From Pseudomonas sp. URMO17WK12:I11 (GTDB lineage Bacteria; Pseudomonadota; Gammaproteobacteria; Pseudomonadales; Pseudomonadaceae): 64,000 nt of DNA. Below are positions 24,474 through 33,709 of the stretch, in pieces (the stretch's first letter is position 1; the number at the start of each line of letters is the position of its first letter). Location of the stretch: the NCBI RefSeq assembly GCF_007677725.1, contig NZ_VEDF01000004.1, forward strand, positions 310,001 to 374,000, written 5' to 3'. The notes below the pieces were generated by a model. The model made no database searches. It was not told the DNA's origin and saw only the letters and a list, made by a program, of their open reading frames with translations. The translations under genes were made by a program, and so were the position numbers.

Positions 24474-25022
24474 ATGTCCAAAACTCTTACCACCACACAT
24501 CCCCTCACCCCCGAGCTTTTTCAGCAGATTAAGCGCGAAGCCAAGATTTTGAAGCGTAATAGCCAGAAGGCTTTGCGACATAAAGCCTGCTTGTCTATCG
24601 TCGCGCGCCGCTACGGCTTTGAGTCGTGGAAAAACTGCTTCGAAGCCTTCAAGAATGCATTCAAATCGTGGCGCGACCACGGTAAAGACCGCTGCGCAGC
24701 GGCACCAACCGACGAAAGAAAATCCTATTACTTCGTCCAGTTGCACGACTTCTTTGAGCGCAGCTTCTTCAGCCATTGGGTTGGGTGGTCGGACGACGGT
24801 TATGAGCTCCGAGTTCCATCGAAGGTTAACCCTGCTTGGTTTATCAGAGCCTTCCGGGAAACCAGAAAGGAGACGCTCTACGTGATCGAGACGCAGGAGG
24901 ACTACAACCGCTGGACACTGTTCTGGCACGGCCCGGCATTGGTGGAGTGTGATCTAATGCTTTCAGAGGTGCCCAAATTCCTCAGCCCCGAGCCGTCCTA
25001 TAGCCGGCCTCGACTGAAGTAA
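24474..25022 (+). CDS. hypothetical protein with Glyoxalase_8-like N-terminus
   Basis: A 182-residue protein whose first 60 residues (IKREAKILKRNSQKALRHKACLSIVARRYGFESWKNCF, excerpted) follow the same helical pattern as the N-terminus of the VOC protein at 21945-22475. The remainder has several Trp and Phe residues (FSHWVGWSDDGYEL, PAWFIRAFRET) and no VOC domain. Function unknown. Confidence 0.6.
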   Translation: MSKTLTTTHPLTPELFQQIKREAKILKRNSQKALRHKACLSIVARRYGFESWKNCFEAFKNAFKSWRDHGKDRCAAAPTDERKSYYFVQLHDFFERSFFSHWVGWSDDGYELRVPSKVNPAWFIRAFRETRKETLYVIETQEDYNRWTLFWHGPALVECDLMLSEVPKFLSPEPSYSRPRLK

Positions 25023-25117
25023 AACGCACAATGGGCAGGGCTCGCATCCCAGGCTGCGGGCCCTTCTCATTGCCTCCAGTTCGGATAGTCGAACCAGTTT
25101 GGCATTGGCTCCAGCGA

Positions 25118-25342
25118 TTACGACTCTTCAATGTGCTTGAGTACCTGCTCCAGCTTCTCCTTTGGCCAAAGGAGTTCCTTACCGTTTTCCCTAGAGGCGT
25201 TCAGAACCTGTCCCGGGTTCATGACATTCACTTTGCGAATAACGCTAGCAACGGTCGCTTGGTGTACCTTCGTAGCGATGTTCAAATCGTGGGCTTGCAG
25301 CTGATCGGGGGTGAAGATGTGAAGATCTAGGTTCTGAGTCAT
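25118..25342 (-). CDS. small hypothetical protein, 74 aa
   Basis: Starts after a GGAGAG site. Residues 20-70 (NIATKVHQATVASVIRKVN, then ELLWPKEKLEQVLKHI) look like two amphipathic helices, possibly a small DNA- or protein-binding module. No family is recognised. Confidence 0.5.
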   Translation of the reverse strand: MTQNLDLHIFTPDQLQAHDLNIATKVHQATVASVIRKVNVMNPGQVLNASRENGKELLWPKEKLEQVLKHIEES

Positions 25343-25721
25343 GGCCAGCTCTCCTCAATCGCTCATTGTGAGCTCATCAATCTACGCCTCTTTCCTGCGC
25401 GCACAACACCGCTGCTCCGACATGTCCATGCAGTCGACGAGCGGTGGGAAACCGTCACCACACCAATGCTCAAGCCAGAGCAAGGCGTTTTCACCCGACT
25501 CTGGAGCCACCCGCCCTTCCCCCAGATCGCATGTTCATTCCAGAGAACTAGTTCTTCTGAGCCCCACCGAGCCTCCCCCATGGTCATGGCGTTGACATGG
25601 AGTCCAGAAGAAGCGATCACTGCGTCAGTGATGGCCATTAGCTAGAATATCCCCACCCAGGATAACGTCAGCGAATCCGAGAGTTTCTGATTCGCTCTCC
25701 CCAGAACACAAGGAAGACCTT
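25343..25721. other. intergenic region before the SIR2-like gene
   Basis: About 380 bases, no supported gene; presumably the promoter region of the SIR2-like gene and of the divergent small gene. Confidence 0.4.
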
Positions 25722-27494
25722 ATGCCCATGATCGCAAATGACCCAACTACCCAGCTTGCATTTTCGGTGTACGAGAACAAAGGGGTGTACGCACTACTCC
25801 TGGGGTCAGGAGTGTCACGCTCTGCCGGCATCCCGACTGGGTGGGAGATCACCATGGAGCTGGTCAAGCGCGCCGGTATTGCCTCAGGCGTAGGGGAGCA
25901 AGAAGACTGGCATGCTTGGTATGTAGGCCAGACAGGAGAGCAGCCTAACTATTCGACGCTGCTTGAGACCCTGGCTGGGACGCAAAGCGAACGCAGGGCG
26001 ATTGTTCAAGGCTTCCTGGAGCCCACAGCCCAAGAGCTAGAGGATGGGTTGAAGGTTCCCACACGGGCTCATCGAGCTATTGCAGAAATGGTGCGTGCTG
26101 GACACGTACGTGTCATCGTCACTACTAACTTCGACAGGCTAATGGAAAATGCTCTGCGTGATGCCGGCATTGAGCCCACTATCGTGAGTTCAGTCGACGC
26201 CTTGGCAGGGGCCGAGCCGATCACCCATTCCCAGTGCTTCATCCTCAAAATTCATGGTGACTACAAGGACGCCAGAATTCTGAATACGGATGTGGAATTG
26301 GGTGACTACTCTGCCGAGTTCAACGCCCTGCTCGACCGCATCATCGATGAGTTCGGTTTAATCGTCGCCGGCTGGTCAGGGGAATGGGATCATGCCCTGA
26401 GGGCCGCGTTTCTGCGCGCCCCCTCACGCCGCTACCCAACTTACTGGCTTGCCCGTGGTGGTCTCTCTGAACGTGGCCAGGAATTGGTCACACAGCGTCG
26501 CGCATCGGTGGTCACTGGCACTGACGCGGATACATTTTTCGACGCGCTTAAGCTGAAGCTTGAGACCATCCAGCAATCACGCCAGCCCAACCCGGCAAGC
26601 GTCGAGCTGATGATCGCCATGACAAAACGCTTCATGGATCGACCTGAACACAGGATCCAGCTCGACGACTTGGTCACGACCCAAACTCGGCAGACGATTT
26701 CTGATTTCTCCCCGCTTTTCGCAGGAGGGGCTGACGTGAGAAACGAGGCTTTCAGTGACTGGGTTCCAGAATACGAGGCCATTGTCGAACCTATCGCCCG
26801 CCTTGCTTCAGTATTAGGACGTTGGGGCACAGGTGACGAGTTGCGGCTCGTCCTGGACGCAGTCCAAGGGCTGTATGCCGAAGCTCATAGAGAGCAGGCT
26901 GGCTATACACACTGGCTAGCCCTGAAAGACTATCCGGCAATGTTGGTCGTGCTTGGCTATGCACTTGGGCTAACTCGTGCGAATCGCCTGGACGTTCTGC
27001 ATCGGCTATTCAGTTCAACAGTTATTAACCGGCGCGAGCGGCCTAGTGTGGTGGGCTATGAACTATCACCGTTCTACCTTGAGTCCGGCAACGGGCTTCT
27101 AGCGCACTGGAAAACCCTAGAGGGCCAGAGCAGCGCCCGTACTCCCCTATCCAATCGACTTGCCAGCCTCATTTCCTGCAAATGGGCCCCCTCGTTTGCC
27201 GGAGTGCATGATCCTGAGCTGCTCTACGAGCGATTCGAGTTTATGAACCTACTGTTCTTCGTTCAAGAGAATGGCGTCAACGAAGAACAGCTCAACATTC
27301 TGATCCAGCAAAGTCAATTTCGAAATATCGCGATGGGGCGACTGTCATGGCACTCGGAAACCATCTCTCGCTTCGCTCAGGAATACTCTATCCCGGAATT
27401 CAGGGAGCCTTTGCTTGCTGCCGGCTTCGCCTTTGGCAGTGAAAGCTACCTCCAGCGATTTTTAGAGGGATTGGCGCGATTTAACAGGTGGTGA
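25722..27494 (+). CDS. SIR2-like domain protein, candidate NAD-consuming effector
   Basis: A 590-residue protein. The N-terminal 260 residues carry the SIR2-like NAD-binding motifs: GSGVS (28-32), TTNFD (134-138), KIHGD (176-180) and GWS (217-219). The remaining 330 residues are helical and unrecognised, likely the sensor part. In families such as ThsA, DSR and SIR2-pAgo, SIR2-like domains deplete NAD+ on infection. It is a single gene with AAGGAAG upstream; no Argonaute, HerA or cyclase partner is adjacent, so a stand-alone DSR-like role fits best. Confidence 0.75.
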   Translation: MPMIANDPTTQLAFSVYENKGVYALLLGSGVSRSAGIPTGWEITMELVKRAGIASGVGEQEDWHAWYVGQTGEQPNYSTLLETLAGTQSERRAIVQGFLEPTAQELEDGLKVPTRAHRAIAEMVRAGHVRVIVTTNFDRLMENALRDAGIEPTIVSSVDALAGAEPITHSQCFILKIHGDYKDARILNTDVELGDYSAEFNALLDRIIDEFGLIVAGWSGEWDHALRAAFLRAPSRRYPTYWLARGGLSERGQELVTQRRASVVTGTDADTFFDALKLKLETIQQSRQPNPASVELMIAMTKRFMDRPEHRIQLDDLVTTQTRQTISDFSPLFAGGADVRNEAFSDWVPEYEAIVEPIARLASVLGRWGTGDELRLVLDAVQGLYAEAHREQAGYTHWLALKDYPAMLVVLGYALGLTRANRLDVLHRLFSSTVINRRERPSVVGYELSPFYLESGNGLLAHWKTLEGQSSARTPLSNRLASLISCKWAPSFAGVHDPELLYERFEFMNLLFFVQENGVNEEQLNILIQQSQFRNIAMGRLSWHSETISRFAQEYSIPEFREPLLAAGFAFGSESYLQRFLEGLARFNRW

Positions 27495-27654
27495 GACCTC
27501 CACTCCAGCGCTCAAGGCATCCAGGTCATGGATCACCGCTTGCCTCCAGATCCCGACGGAAGATTCCTCAGCATGTTGAAGATCCGCCGTAAGCGTCTGC
27601 CGAACACATCTTGCACCAGCCCGTTTTGGTGCGGGGTCAGCATATGAGCGAAGG

Positions 27655-28572
27655 TCAGTGCGCTGTGAACCAGCTGGGGTGTAGCACAGGAAAATGTTCC
27701 TTCAGCCAATCCACAAATGCGTCGACCTGAGGCGCAAGATGCGTTCTGCTTGGATAAAGCACGGATACCAGGCGAGGCTTTGGACGAAATACCCTGAGCA
27801 CTTCAACCAGTTCTCCGCTTGCGAGGAATGTCTCAACGGCAATGCCAGGAGCTTGAACAATGCCGAAGCCTGCAACACCGCACTGAACGTAGGCATTCGA
27901 CTCATTCACAGTGATTCCACCATGAGGCGTGTGTGGACGATCTTTGCCGTCTACCGAGAAGTGCCAAGGCAGCGGTCTGTTATTTTGACCGGAAAGGAAG
28001 CTTACACATTGGTGGTCTGCTAGATCTTGTAGGGTTATGGGTGCCCCGCAGGCTTGGAGATAACTTGGAGACGCACAGGTCACCATGGTGGCGGTGCCAA
28101 TTTCTCTGGCCACCATGCTTGAATCCGGGAGGTCACCAATTCGCAATACACAGTCGATGCCCTCGGCGACGAGATCTACCGTACGGTCGGTCACGCCTAG
28201 CGCAAGCTCGATTTCGGGAAATGCCTCTGTAAATCTCCTAAGGCTTTCCATGAAGCTGCGCTGGGAAAATGCAGTTGGGATGTCAATTCGAAGCCGACCT
28301 CGCAGCGTCGATCCACTACGGTCGAACATGGAAGTGGTTTCTGCGATGGTTGCTAAAATCTCTTTGACGCGTTCGTAAAACCGCTCGCCCTCAGCCGTCA
28401 GTTTTACTTTACGCGTAGTGCGCTGGAACAGACGGACACCCAGCGAGGCTTCCAAATCCTGAATGGTGCGTGTGACGTGCGGGCGTCCGGCCTGCATTGC
28501 CTCAGCGACTTTGGTGAAGCTCCCCAACTCCGCTAGCTTGGCGAATACTTGCATCGACTGTAGAAGCTCCAT
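27655..28572 (-). CDS. LysR-family transcriptional regulator
   Basis: A 305-residue regulator: winged helix-turn-helix at 1-60 (MELLQSMQVFAKLAELGSFTKVAEAM; excerpt) and a periplasmic-binding-like effector domain to the end (GRLRIDIPTAF, VTCASPSYL). It is divergent from the oxidoreductase gene, with 164 bases between, the usual arrangement for a LysR protein controlling its neighbour. The inducer is unknown, probably a quinone or aldehyde-type stress. Confidence 0.92.
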   Translation of the reverse strand: MELLQSMQVFAKLAELGSFTKVAEAMQAGRPHVTRTIQDLEASLGVRLFQRTTRKVKLTAEGERFYERVKEILATIAETTSMFDRSGSTLRGRLRIDIPTAFSQRSFMESLRRFTEAFPEIELALGVTDRTVDLVAEGIDCVLRIGDLPDSSMVAREIGTATMVTCASPSYLQACGAPITLQDLADHQCVSFLSGQNNRPLPWHFSVDGKDRPHTPHGGITVNESNAYVQCGVAGFGIVQAPGIAVETFLASGELVEVLRVFRPKPRLVSVLYPSRTHLAPQVDAFVDWLKEHFPVLHPSWFTAH

Positions 28573-28736
28573 AAGTCTCTTCTCGGGAACCTGTTAACTG
28601 GGTGATTGTTGCTGATCAGGATAACAATCCTGTTCGTTTCTGCACATTTATCTATAGCCGGGAAACCTCAACAATGTCCTCAGCGTAAGGGAGGAGCTTT
28701 CCTCACCTGCACATTCAAAATTGTTGGAGACAAAAA
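28573..28736. promoter_or_regulatory. divergent LysR/oxidoreductase promoter region
   Basis: AT-rich intergenic region containing TTGTTGCTGATCAGGATAACAA and a GGGA-AACC segment; the presumed site for LysR binding and both promoters. No exact operator can be fixed by eye. Confidence 0.5.
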
Positions 28737-29747
28737 ATGAAAGCGTGGCTTCTGAAAGATTTCGGCTTGGATAATCTGGTACAGGGCGAAACGGAAACCC
28801 CCGTGCCCCAAGCTGGTGAACTGCTGGTTAAAGTAGGCGCTGTATCACTCAATTTCCGGGACAAGGCCATCGTTGACGGCATCTATGAACCTCACCTGGT
28901 GCCCAAGCCACTGATCCCCGTCAGCGATGCGGCGGGGACTGTCGTGGCAGTTGGTGATGGTGTCAGCCGCTTCGCTATCGGAGACCGGGTCAACTCACAC
29001 CTCTACTCACGTTGGTTGGACGGCATGCCTGGGCCAGATGAGCCTAACTACTGCTTTGGATCGCCATTGCCTGGTGGTCTGGCGGAATACATGATCATCC
29101 ATGAAGACAGCGCGGTAGGTGCCCCTGACAACATGTCAGATGAGGAAGCAGCGACCCTTCCAATTGCTGCTCTGACGGCGTGGTATGCGCTCGTCGATTA
29201 TGGCCAAATCGAGACCGGCCAAACCGTTTTGGTTCAGGGATCTGGAGGTGTTTCTGTTTTTGCAGCACAAATTGCTACGGCTTTGGGAGCCAAGGTTATC
29301 GTCACCTCCAGCCGTGATGACAATCTGGAAGCTGTAAAAAAACTGGGCGCTGTTGCTGGTGTGAATTATCGCACTACCCCTGAATGGGCAGAGGAAGTTC
29401 TGAAGCTCACTGACGGCAAGGGAGTGGATCTTCTGCTGGATGTGGCAGGCGGTGACGGCATCAATCAATCGATTGCTGCAACAAAGGTAGGTGGACGTAT
29501 CGCACAGATCGGCTTTCTGACAGGCCAAACCTCTGCCCTGAACCTGATGCCTATGATTTTCCGACAAACAACGATTCGCGGCATAGCCGTTGCTCCACGC
29601 TCGTCATTTGACCGAATGAACGAATTCTTGAATGAGCACAAGATTCGCCCGGTAATCGACCACGTGTATCCATTCGATCAAGCACGCGAAGCGTACGAAC
29701 ATTTGGCCAGAGGCGCCTTTGGTAAGGTAGTAATCAAAATCGAGTAG
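28737..29747 (+). CDS. zinc-independent MDR-family NAD(P)H oxidoreductase
   Basis: A 336-residue medium-chain dehydrogenase/reductase of the quinone-oxidoreductase type. Seen: the N-terminal GroES-like half (MKAWLLKDFGL, NFRDKAIVDG), the nucleotide-binding GSGGVSVFAAQIATALGA (about 163-180), and the C-terminal ARGAFGKVVIKIE ending of this subfamily. The structural-zinc Cys cluster is absent. It probably reduces quinones or enals using NAD(P)H. It is controlled with the divergent LysR gene, and its 3' end abuts the second IS66 copy. Confidence 0.88.
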   Translation: MKAWLLKDFGLDNLVQGETETPVPQAGELLVKVGAVSLNFRDKAIVDGIYEPHLVPKPLIPVSDAAGTVVAVGDGVSRFAIGDRVNSHLYSRWLDGMPGPDEPNYCFGSPLPGGLAEYMIIHEDSAVGAPDNMSDEEAATLPIAALTAWYALVDYGQIETGQTVLVQGSGGVSVFAAQIATALGAKVIVTSSRDDNLEAVKKLGAVAGVNYRTTPEWAEEVLKLTDGKGVDLLLDVAGGDGINQSIAATKVGGRIAQIGFLTGQTSALNLMPMIFRQTTIRGIAVAPRSSFDRMNEFLNEHKIRPVIDHVYPFDQAREAYEHLARGAFGKVVIKIE

Positions 29748-29799
29748 AATCAGGCCACCTGGAGTTACGCCGCAAATTTCCGCATTGAAATATGCGCGG

Positions 29800-31346
29800 T
29801 CAGATGGCCACCCAATTATGTGGCAGCGGATCGGCAATCTCACTCGCCCGCTGCGACGGCAGGCGCGTGAGCACGTCCTTCAAGTAAGCGTACGGGTCAT
29901 GCCCGTTGAGCCGCGCAGACTGGATCAAACTCATGATCGCCGCCGCCCGTTTGCCACTGCGTAATGACCCTGCGAAGAGCCAGTTCTTGCGTCCCAGAGC
30001 CCATGGCCGGATCTGGTTCTCTGCCCAATTATTATCAATGGGTACGGCCCCGTCATCGAGGTAGCGCGACAGCGCTGCCCAGCGTTTTAGGCTGTAATCA
30101 AGCGTTCTGCTGATGGCCGAACCTTCGGGTACGAGATCTCGCTGGGTGATCATCCAGGTATGCAGCCTCTCCATCACCGGGACGGCTTTTTCCTGCCGTA
30201 TTTGGCGCCGTAAATCTGGCTCCAGGTCGCGGGCTTCGCGTTCGATTTCGTACAATAACTGGATGTAGCGCAGGGCTTGTTCGGCGAGCATGCTCTGTTG
30301 GTGGCGTGCATTTCGAAGAACTTGCGCCGGGCATGGGCCATGCAGCCGATCTCGGTCACGCCGAGTTCAAAACTGGCCTTGTAGCCACCAAAATCATCAC
30401 AGACCAGCTTGCCTTTCCAGTCTTGCAGGAAGTTGCGTGCGTGTTCTCCTGCGCGACTGTGGCTGAAATCGTAAACAACCGCTGCTGTTTCGCAGAACTG
30501 GCTGGTGGCGTAGGCCCAAACATAGGAACGATGGGTTTTCTTCGCGCCCGGGCTGAGCATCTGCACCGACGTTTCATCGGCGTGGATGACCTGCTGTCCG
30601 AGCACTACGTCGCGCAACGCCTCGACCAGAGGCTGTAACTGCACGCCAGTTACGCCAACCCATTGGGCCAGAGTTGAACGTGGGATGGCCAAACCGGCTC
30701 GACCAAAAATTGACTCCTGACGGTAGAGAGGCAAATGGTCGGCATACTTCGCAATCATGACGTGGGCCAGCAACCCGGCGGTCGGGATGCCCTTGTCGAT
30801 GACCTGCGCCGGCACTGGCGCCTGGATCAGTGTTTCGCAGTCATCACAGACCCATTTGCCACGGACATGGCGCTCGACAGTAAATACGCCAGGCCTGTAA
30901 TCCAGTTTTTCGCTGACGTCTTCACCGATACGCTTGAGTGCGCACCCGCAAGGACAATGAGTGTTGTCCGGTTCGTGGTGGATTAGCGTGCGTGGGAACT
31001 CCGCCGGCAACGCCGTGCGCTTGGGCTTTTGCTTTTTATCGGTCGCAGGCGGAGCTGTTTGCAATGCCTGAAGCTCAGCCTCAATCGCCGCGATATCGGT
31101 ATCGATCAAATCGTCCAGCAAGCTAGCCTGCTGCGGATTTAACTGCTCGCTACTCTTGGCAAACTTCAACCGTTTGAGCTGTGCAATTTCGTGAGTCAGC
31201 TTCTCGATAACCGTTTGGTCGCGGTGGATTTTTTTGCCCATTGTCTCGACTGTCTGATCGAGACTTTCCACGCGCTGCATCAACTGCGCTGCCAGAGCGC
31301 GCAGTTGTTCAGGGGGTAGGAGGTCGAGATTGGGCAGCGAAGTCAT
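29800..31346 (-). pseudogene. tnpC: IS66 transposase TnpC, frameshifted
   Basis: The first 350 or so codons read like copy 1 (N-terminal coiled coil, CPCGC, HADETS, LVCDDFGGYKASFELG, AHARRKFFEMH). The frame then breaks near 30295-30305: after HATN it goes out of frame, while the other frame continues SMLAEQALRYIQLLYEIE to the normal C-terminus with IDNNWAENQIRPW. A single missing base explains it. Confidence 0.9.
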
Positions 31347-31427
31347 GCCGACGATTTTGCCAGAACAGGCGAAAACCGACGACAGGCTGATCGGATAATT
31401 GCACGGCCAGGCGGCACGTGGCAGAGG

Positions 31428-31763
31428 TTATAGGATGGAAATTGCGTTGCCAGGCCCGACTCTTTGCCAAGGCAACCCCAGCACCAGGGCATGCAGTTGC
31501 TCGGCGGCCAACTCTATCTGCGAGCCGTGCCGAGAACCGGGCCAGATGAACTTTCCCTGATGCAGGCGGCGGGCCGCCAGCCAGATACCCAGCCCATCGT
31601 GCACCAGCACTTTCATGCGATTGGCACGGCGGTTGGCAAACAGATAAGCACAGTGCGGCTGCGCCGCACCGAACACAGCGACCACCCGCGCCAGCGCGGT
31701 TTCGGTGCCGGCGCGCATGTCCATGGGCTCGGTGGCAAGCCAGATGGAGTCGATGCGGATCAT
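31428..31763 (-). CDS. tnpB: IS66 accessory protein TnpB, copy 2
   Basis: A 111-residue protein nearly identical in layout to copy 1 (WLATEPMDMRAGTETALARVV; LFANRRANRMKVLVHDG). Its start overlaps the tnpA stop by ATGA at 31760-31763. Intact. Confidence 0.92.
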   Translation of the reverse strand: MIRIDSIWLATEPMDMRAGTETALARVVAVFGAAQPHCAYLFANRRANRMKVLVHDGLGIWLAARRLHQGKFIWPGSRHGSQIELAAEQLHALVLGLPWQRVGPGNAISIL

Positions 31764-32128
31764 CGCAACAGCTCTCGCAAAAAGGTTGCGCAGGCAGCCG
31801 CGCTTTCGGTCGGCCAGCTAACTTTGACGGTGCCGCGTGGGTGTGGGATTTCGAGGCAGATCATGGCCGGGGTGATATCTGATCGTGACGCCGATGACGG
31901 TAATGCCACGGGGATAAAGGCAGGTTGCAGGACGGCACTTTTCTGCGATTGCAGCCGAATCCACTTATGGACGAGGTTCGCGTTGAGGTCGTGGCTCAGC
32001 GCGACGCTGGCAATCGAAGCGCCAAGCTGGGCACACTCTTGAATGACTTGGGCCTTGAAGGATTTGGAGTAAGAACGTCGTTGTGGCTGCATGAAATACC
32101 CGCTTAAAAGGCTAGAACTGGTGTCCAC
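31760..32128 (-). CDS. tnpA: IS66 accessory protein TnpA, copy 2
   Basis: A 122-residue helix-turn-helix protein (SYSKSFKAQVIQECAQLGASI; NANLVHKWI). An in-frame Met at residue 12 (MQPQRRSYSK) is the likelier start by comparison with copy 1, which begins MRQRSSYPKPF. It lies just inside the IS end. Confidence 0.85.
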   Translation of the reverse strand: MDTSSSLLSGYFMQPQRRSYSKSFKAQVIQECAQLGASIASVALSHDLNANLVHKWIRLQSQKSAVLQPAFIPVALPSSASRSDITPAMICLEIPHPRGTVKVSWPTESAAACATFLRELLR

Positions 32129-32146
32129 CTAAATTTAAGTGCACAC

Positions 32147-32459
32147 AATGTCTTGGCTTTACGGTGCAGGGTAGATGACTTGGCCGGACGGATACGATCC
32201 GCCTTCGAGGTACCAGCATTGATAGGCGTTTTCACCACCTGCTCAAGGAGGCAATCCAGCAAGCCAAGCAACGATCTCTTCGACCAGTAACCTACGTCGC
32301 CATGGTGGCGCAGCCCATCATGCGACAATGCCCGCCTCTTCATTTAAGCCCGGAGCCCGCTTTGGAGATCCCAGTAGGATGACGGTTGTAGAGAGCTAAA
32401 GCGAGCATCCATAGCCCTCACCGGCTTACCAAGAACGACGATTGCGACAGGACTTCAGA
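32147..32459. other. intergenic region next to IS66 copy 2
   Basis: About 310 bases without a supported gene; contains the promoter region of the two-TM protein gene, unless that was displaced by the IS. Confidence 0.35.
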
Positions 32460-33507
32460 ATGCTTGATCTAGCGCTGCTTGCTGCAACAATACTGTGTCC
32501 CGCATTGACCACCTTCTGGCTAGTCAGCAGAAAGCTCGGGGAAGGTCATGACTTGCATACCAAAGCACGCTCTGTCTTTGAGCTCAACACCGAGCATGGA
32601 TTGATCAGGCAAGGTTTGCTGTGGTTAGCCATTGGCATTCCCTTGAGCCTAGGCTTCGCATTCGGCCTATGGACGTGGTCAGGTTATGAGGTAAGTCTCA
32701 CAACCGAAGGGTACAAAAGGTTCGCTGAGATAAGTCTTCTTCCACTGGCGCTCATGTCAATATCACTGCCATTAGCCGCTTTGGTTGCACGCTTTCACTC
32801 GACCCAACAAGCTGCTAGACAAATCACTCTAAGCCGAACCAAGAACAATTTAGATGCTTACTACGCGCATCGAAAAGCCATGTTCGAATATTTCAAAGAA
32901 ATAGACGATACCAAATACTTCAACCAGTATACGTTCAGCTACAAAACCCACCCAGTGATTCATAAAAGATTTTTTATTGGCACACCTGAAGACGGCACGC
33001 CCGTCATACATAAGCATGCCTTTGAACAAATTGAAAGTCTTATACAGGGAGCCGCCAGCCACTTGAGAGGCGTACTAGATGGAAGCAACAAAGACTCATT
33101 TAGCTTTTATCTGGCAGCAAGCAAAAACATTTATCACGCAGCAAAAAAAACTAAATATCAAAAAAATATACATGACAATGAGAGAGCAAGGAGTGTATGT
33201 GCGATATGAAGACAACTCCGACGCCCCGACTTTTGGCACAAGCACCTTAGAAACTTTAGCTGCACTCCGCTTTACCTGGGAGTACTACAACAATCTGTGC
33301 GATTTTTCGGGAAGAGATCGTATGGATATCCCTCCCGAGCTAGAGGCCGTGTTCACAAAGACTGAGTTCTGGCTGAACAAGGGGAAATTCATTGAGGCGC
33401 TGCATGAAGGCCCAATTGCTGAGCTGGTAGCCAATGGCCGCGCGAGCCTCGGAGAGCTGCATCACACACTTCAACCTAAGTCGGTCGGCTCAGCTACCTT
33501 GGAATAA
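32460..33507 (+). pseudogene. two-TM membrane protein, frame broken in a poly-A run
   Basis: Frame 1 (32460-33209, 250 codons) has two hydrophobic segments (about 5-23 and 55-75), a possible third near 100-118, then a charged cytoplasmic part with ARFHSTQQAARQI. The protein reads on in the +1 frame as YMTMREQGVYVRYEDN to 33507. Removing one A from the A7 run at 33160-33166 joins them (…KYQKIYMTMREQG…) into one protein of about 350 residues. The N-terminal layout resembles the two-TM effector of retron Ec48-type systems; no reverse transcriptase or msr-msd is adjacent, IS66 being immediately upstream. Confidence 0.55.
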
Positions 33508-33709
33508 AATCGGCCAAGTGGCGGGACTTTTCCCGAATAGAGCGCCAGGCCGAGCTTCGGGAAAACTCGCGCAAGCTCAACCCAGGCAACCCTCCAACGT
33601 CAATTGCGAACTGCTGGAGGAGCGTGCTCAAACGCTGCAGACAACCATCAGGGTGGCGATACCCGGCTCAACGCTTTAAGGTCGCACTTTTGCCCACAAG
33701 GAATGACGG

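Larger units (their letters stand above)
29764..32146 (-). mobile_element. IS66-family insertion sequence, copy 2 (tnpC frameshifted)
   Basis: About 2.4 kb, opposite in orientation to copy 1 and clearly diverged in sequence, so not a recent duplicate. Order tnpA-tnpB-tnpC on the minus strand. The tnpA-side end is GTGTGCACTTAAATTT at 32146 inward, matching copy 1 closely; the tnpC-side end near 29764 is less certain. tnpC is broken by one base. Confidence 0.75.
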
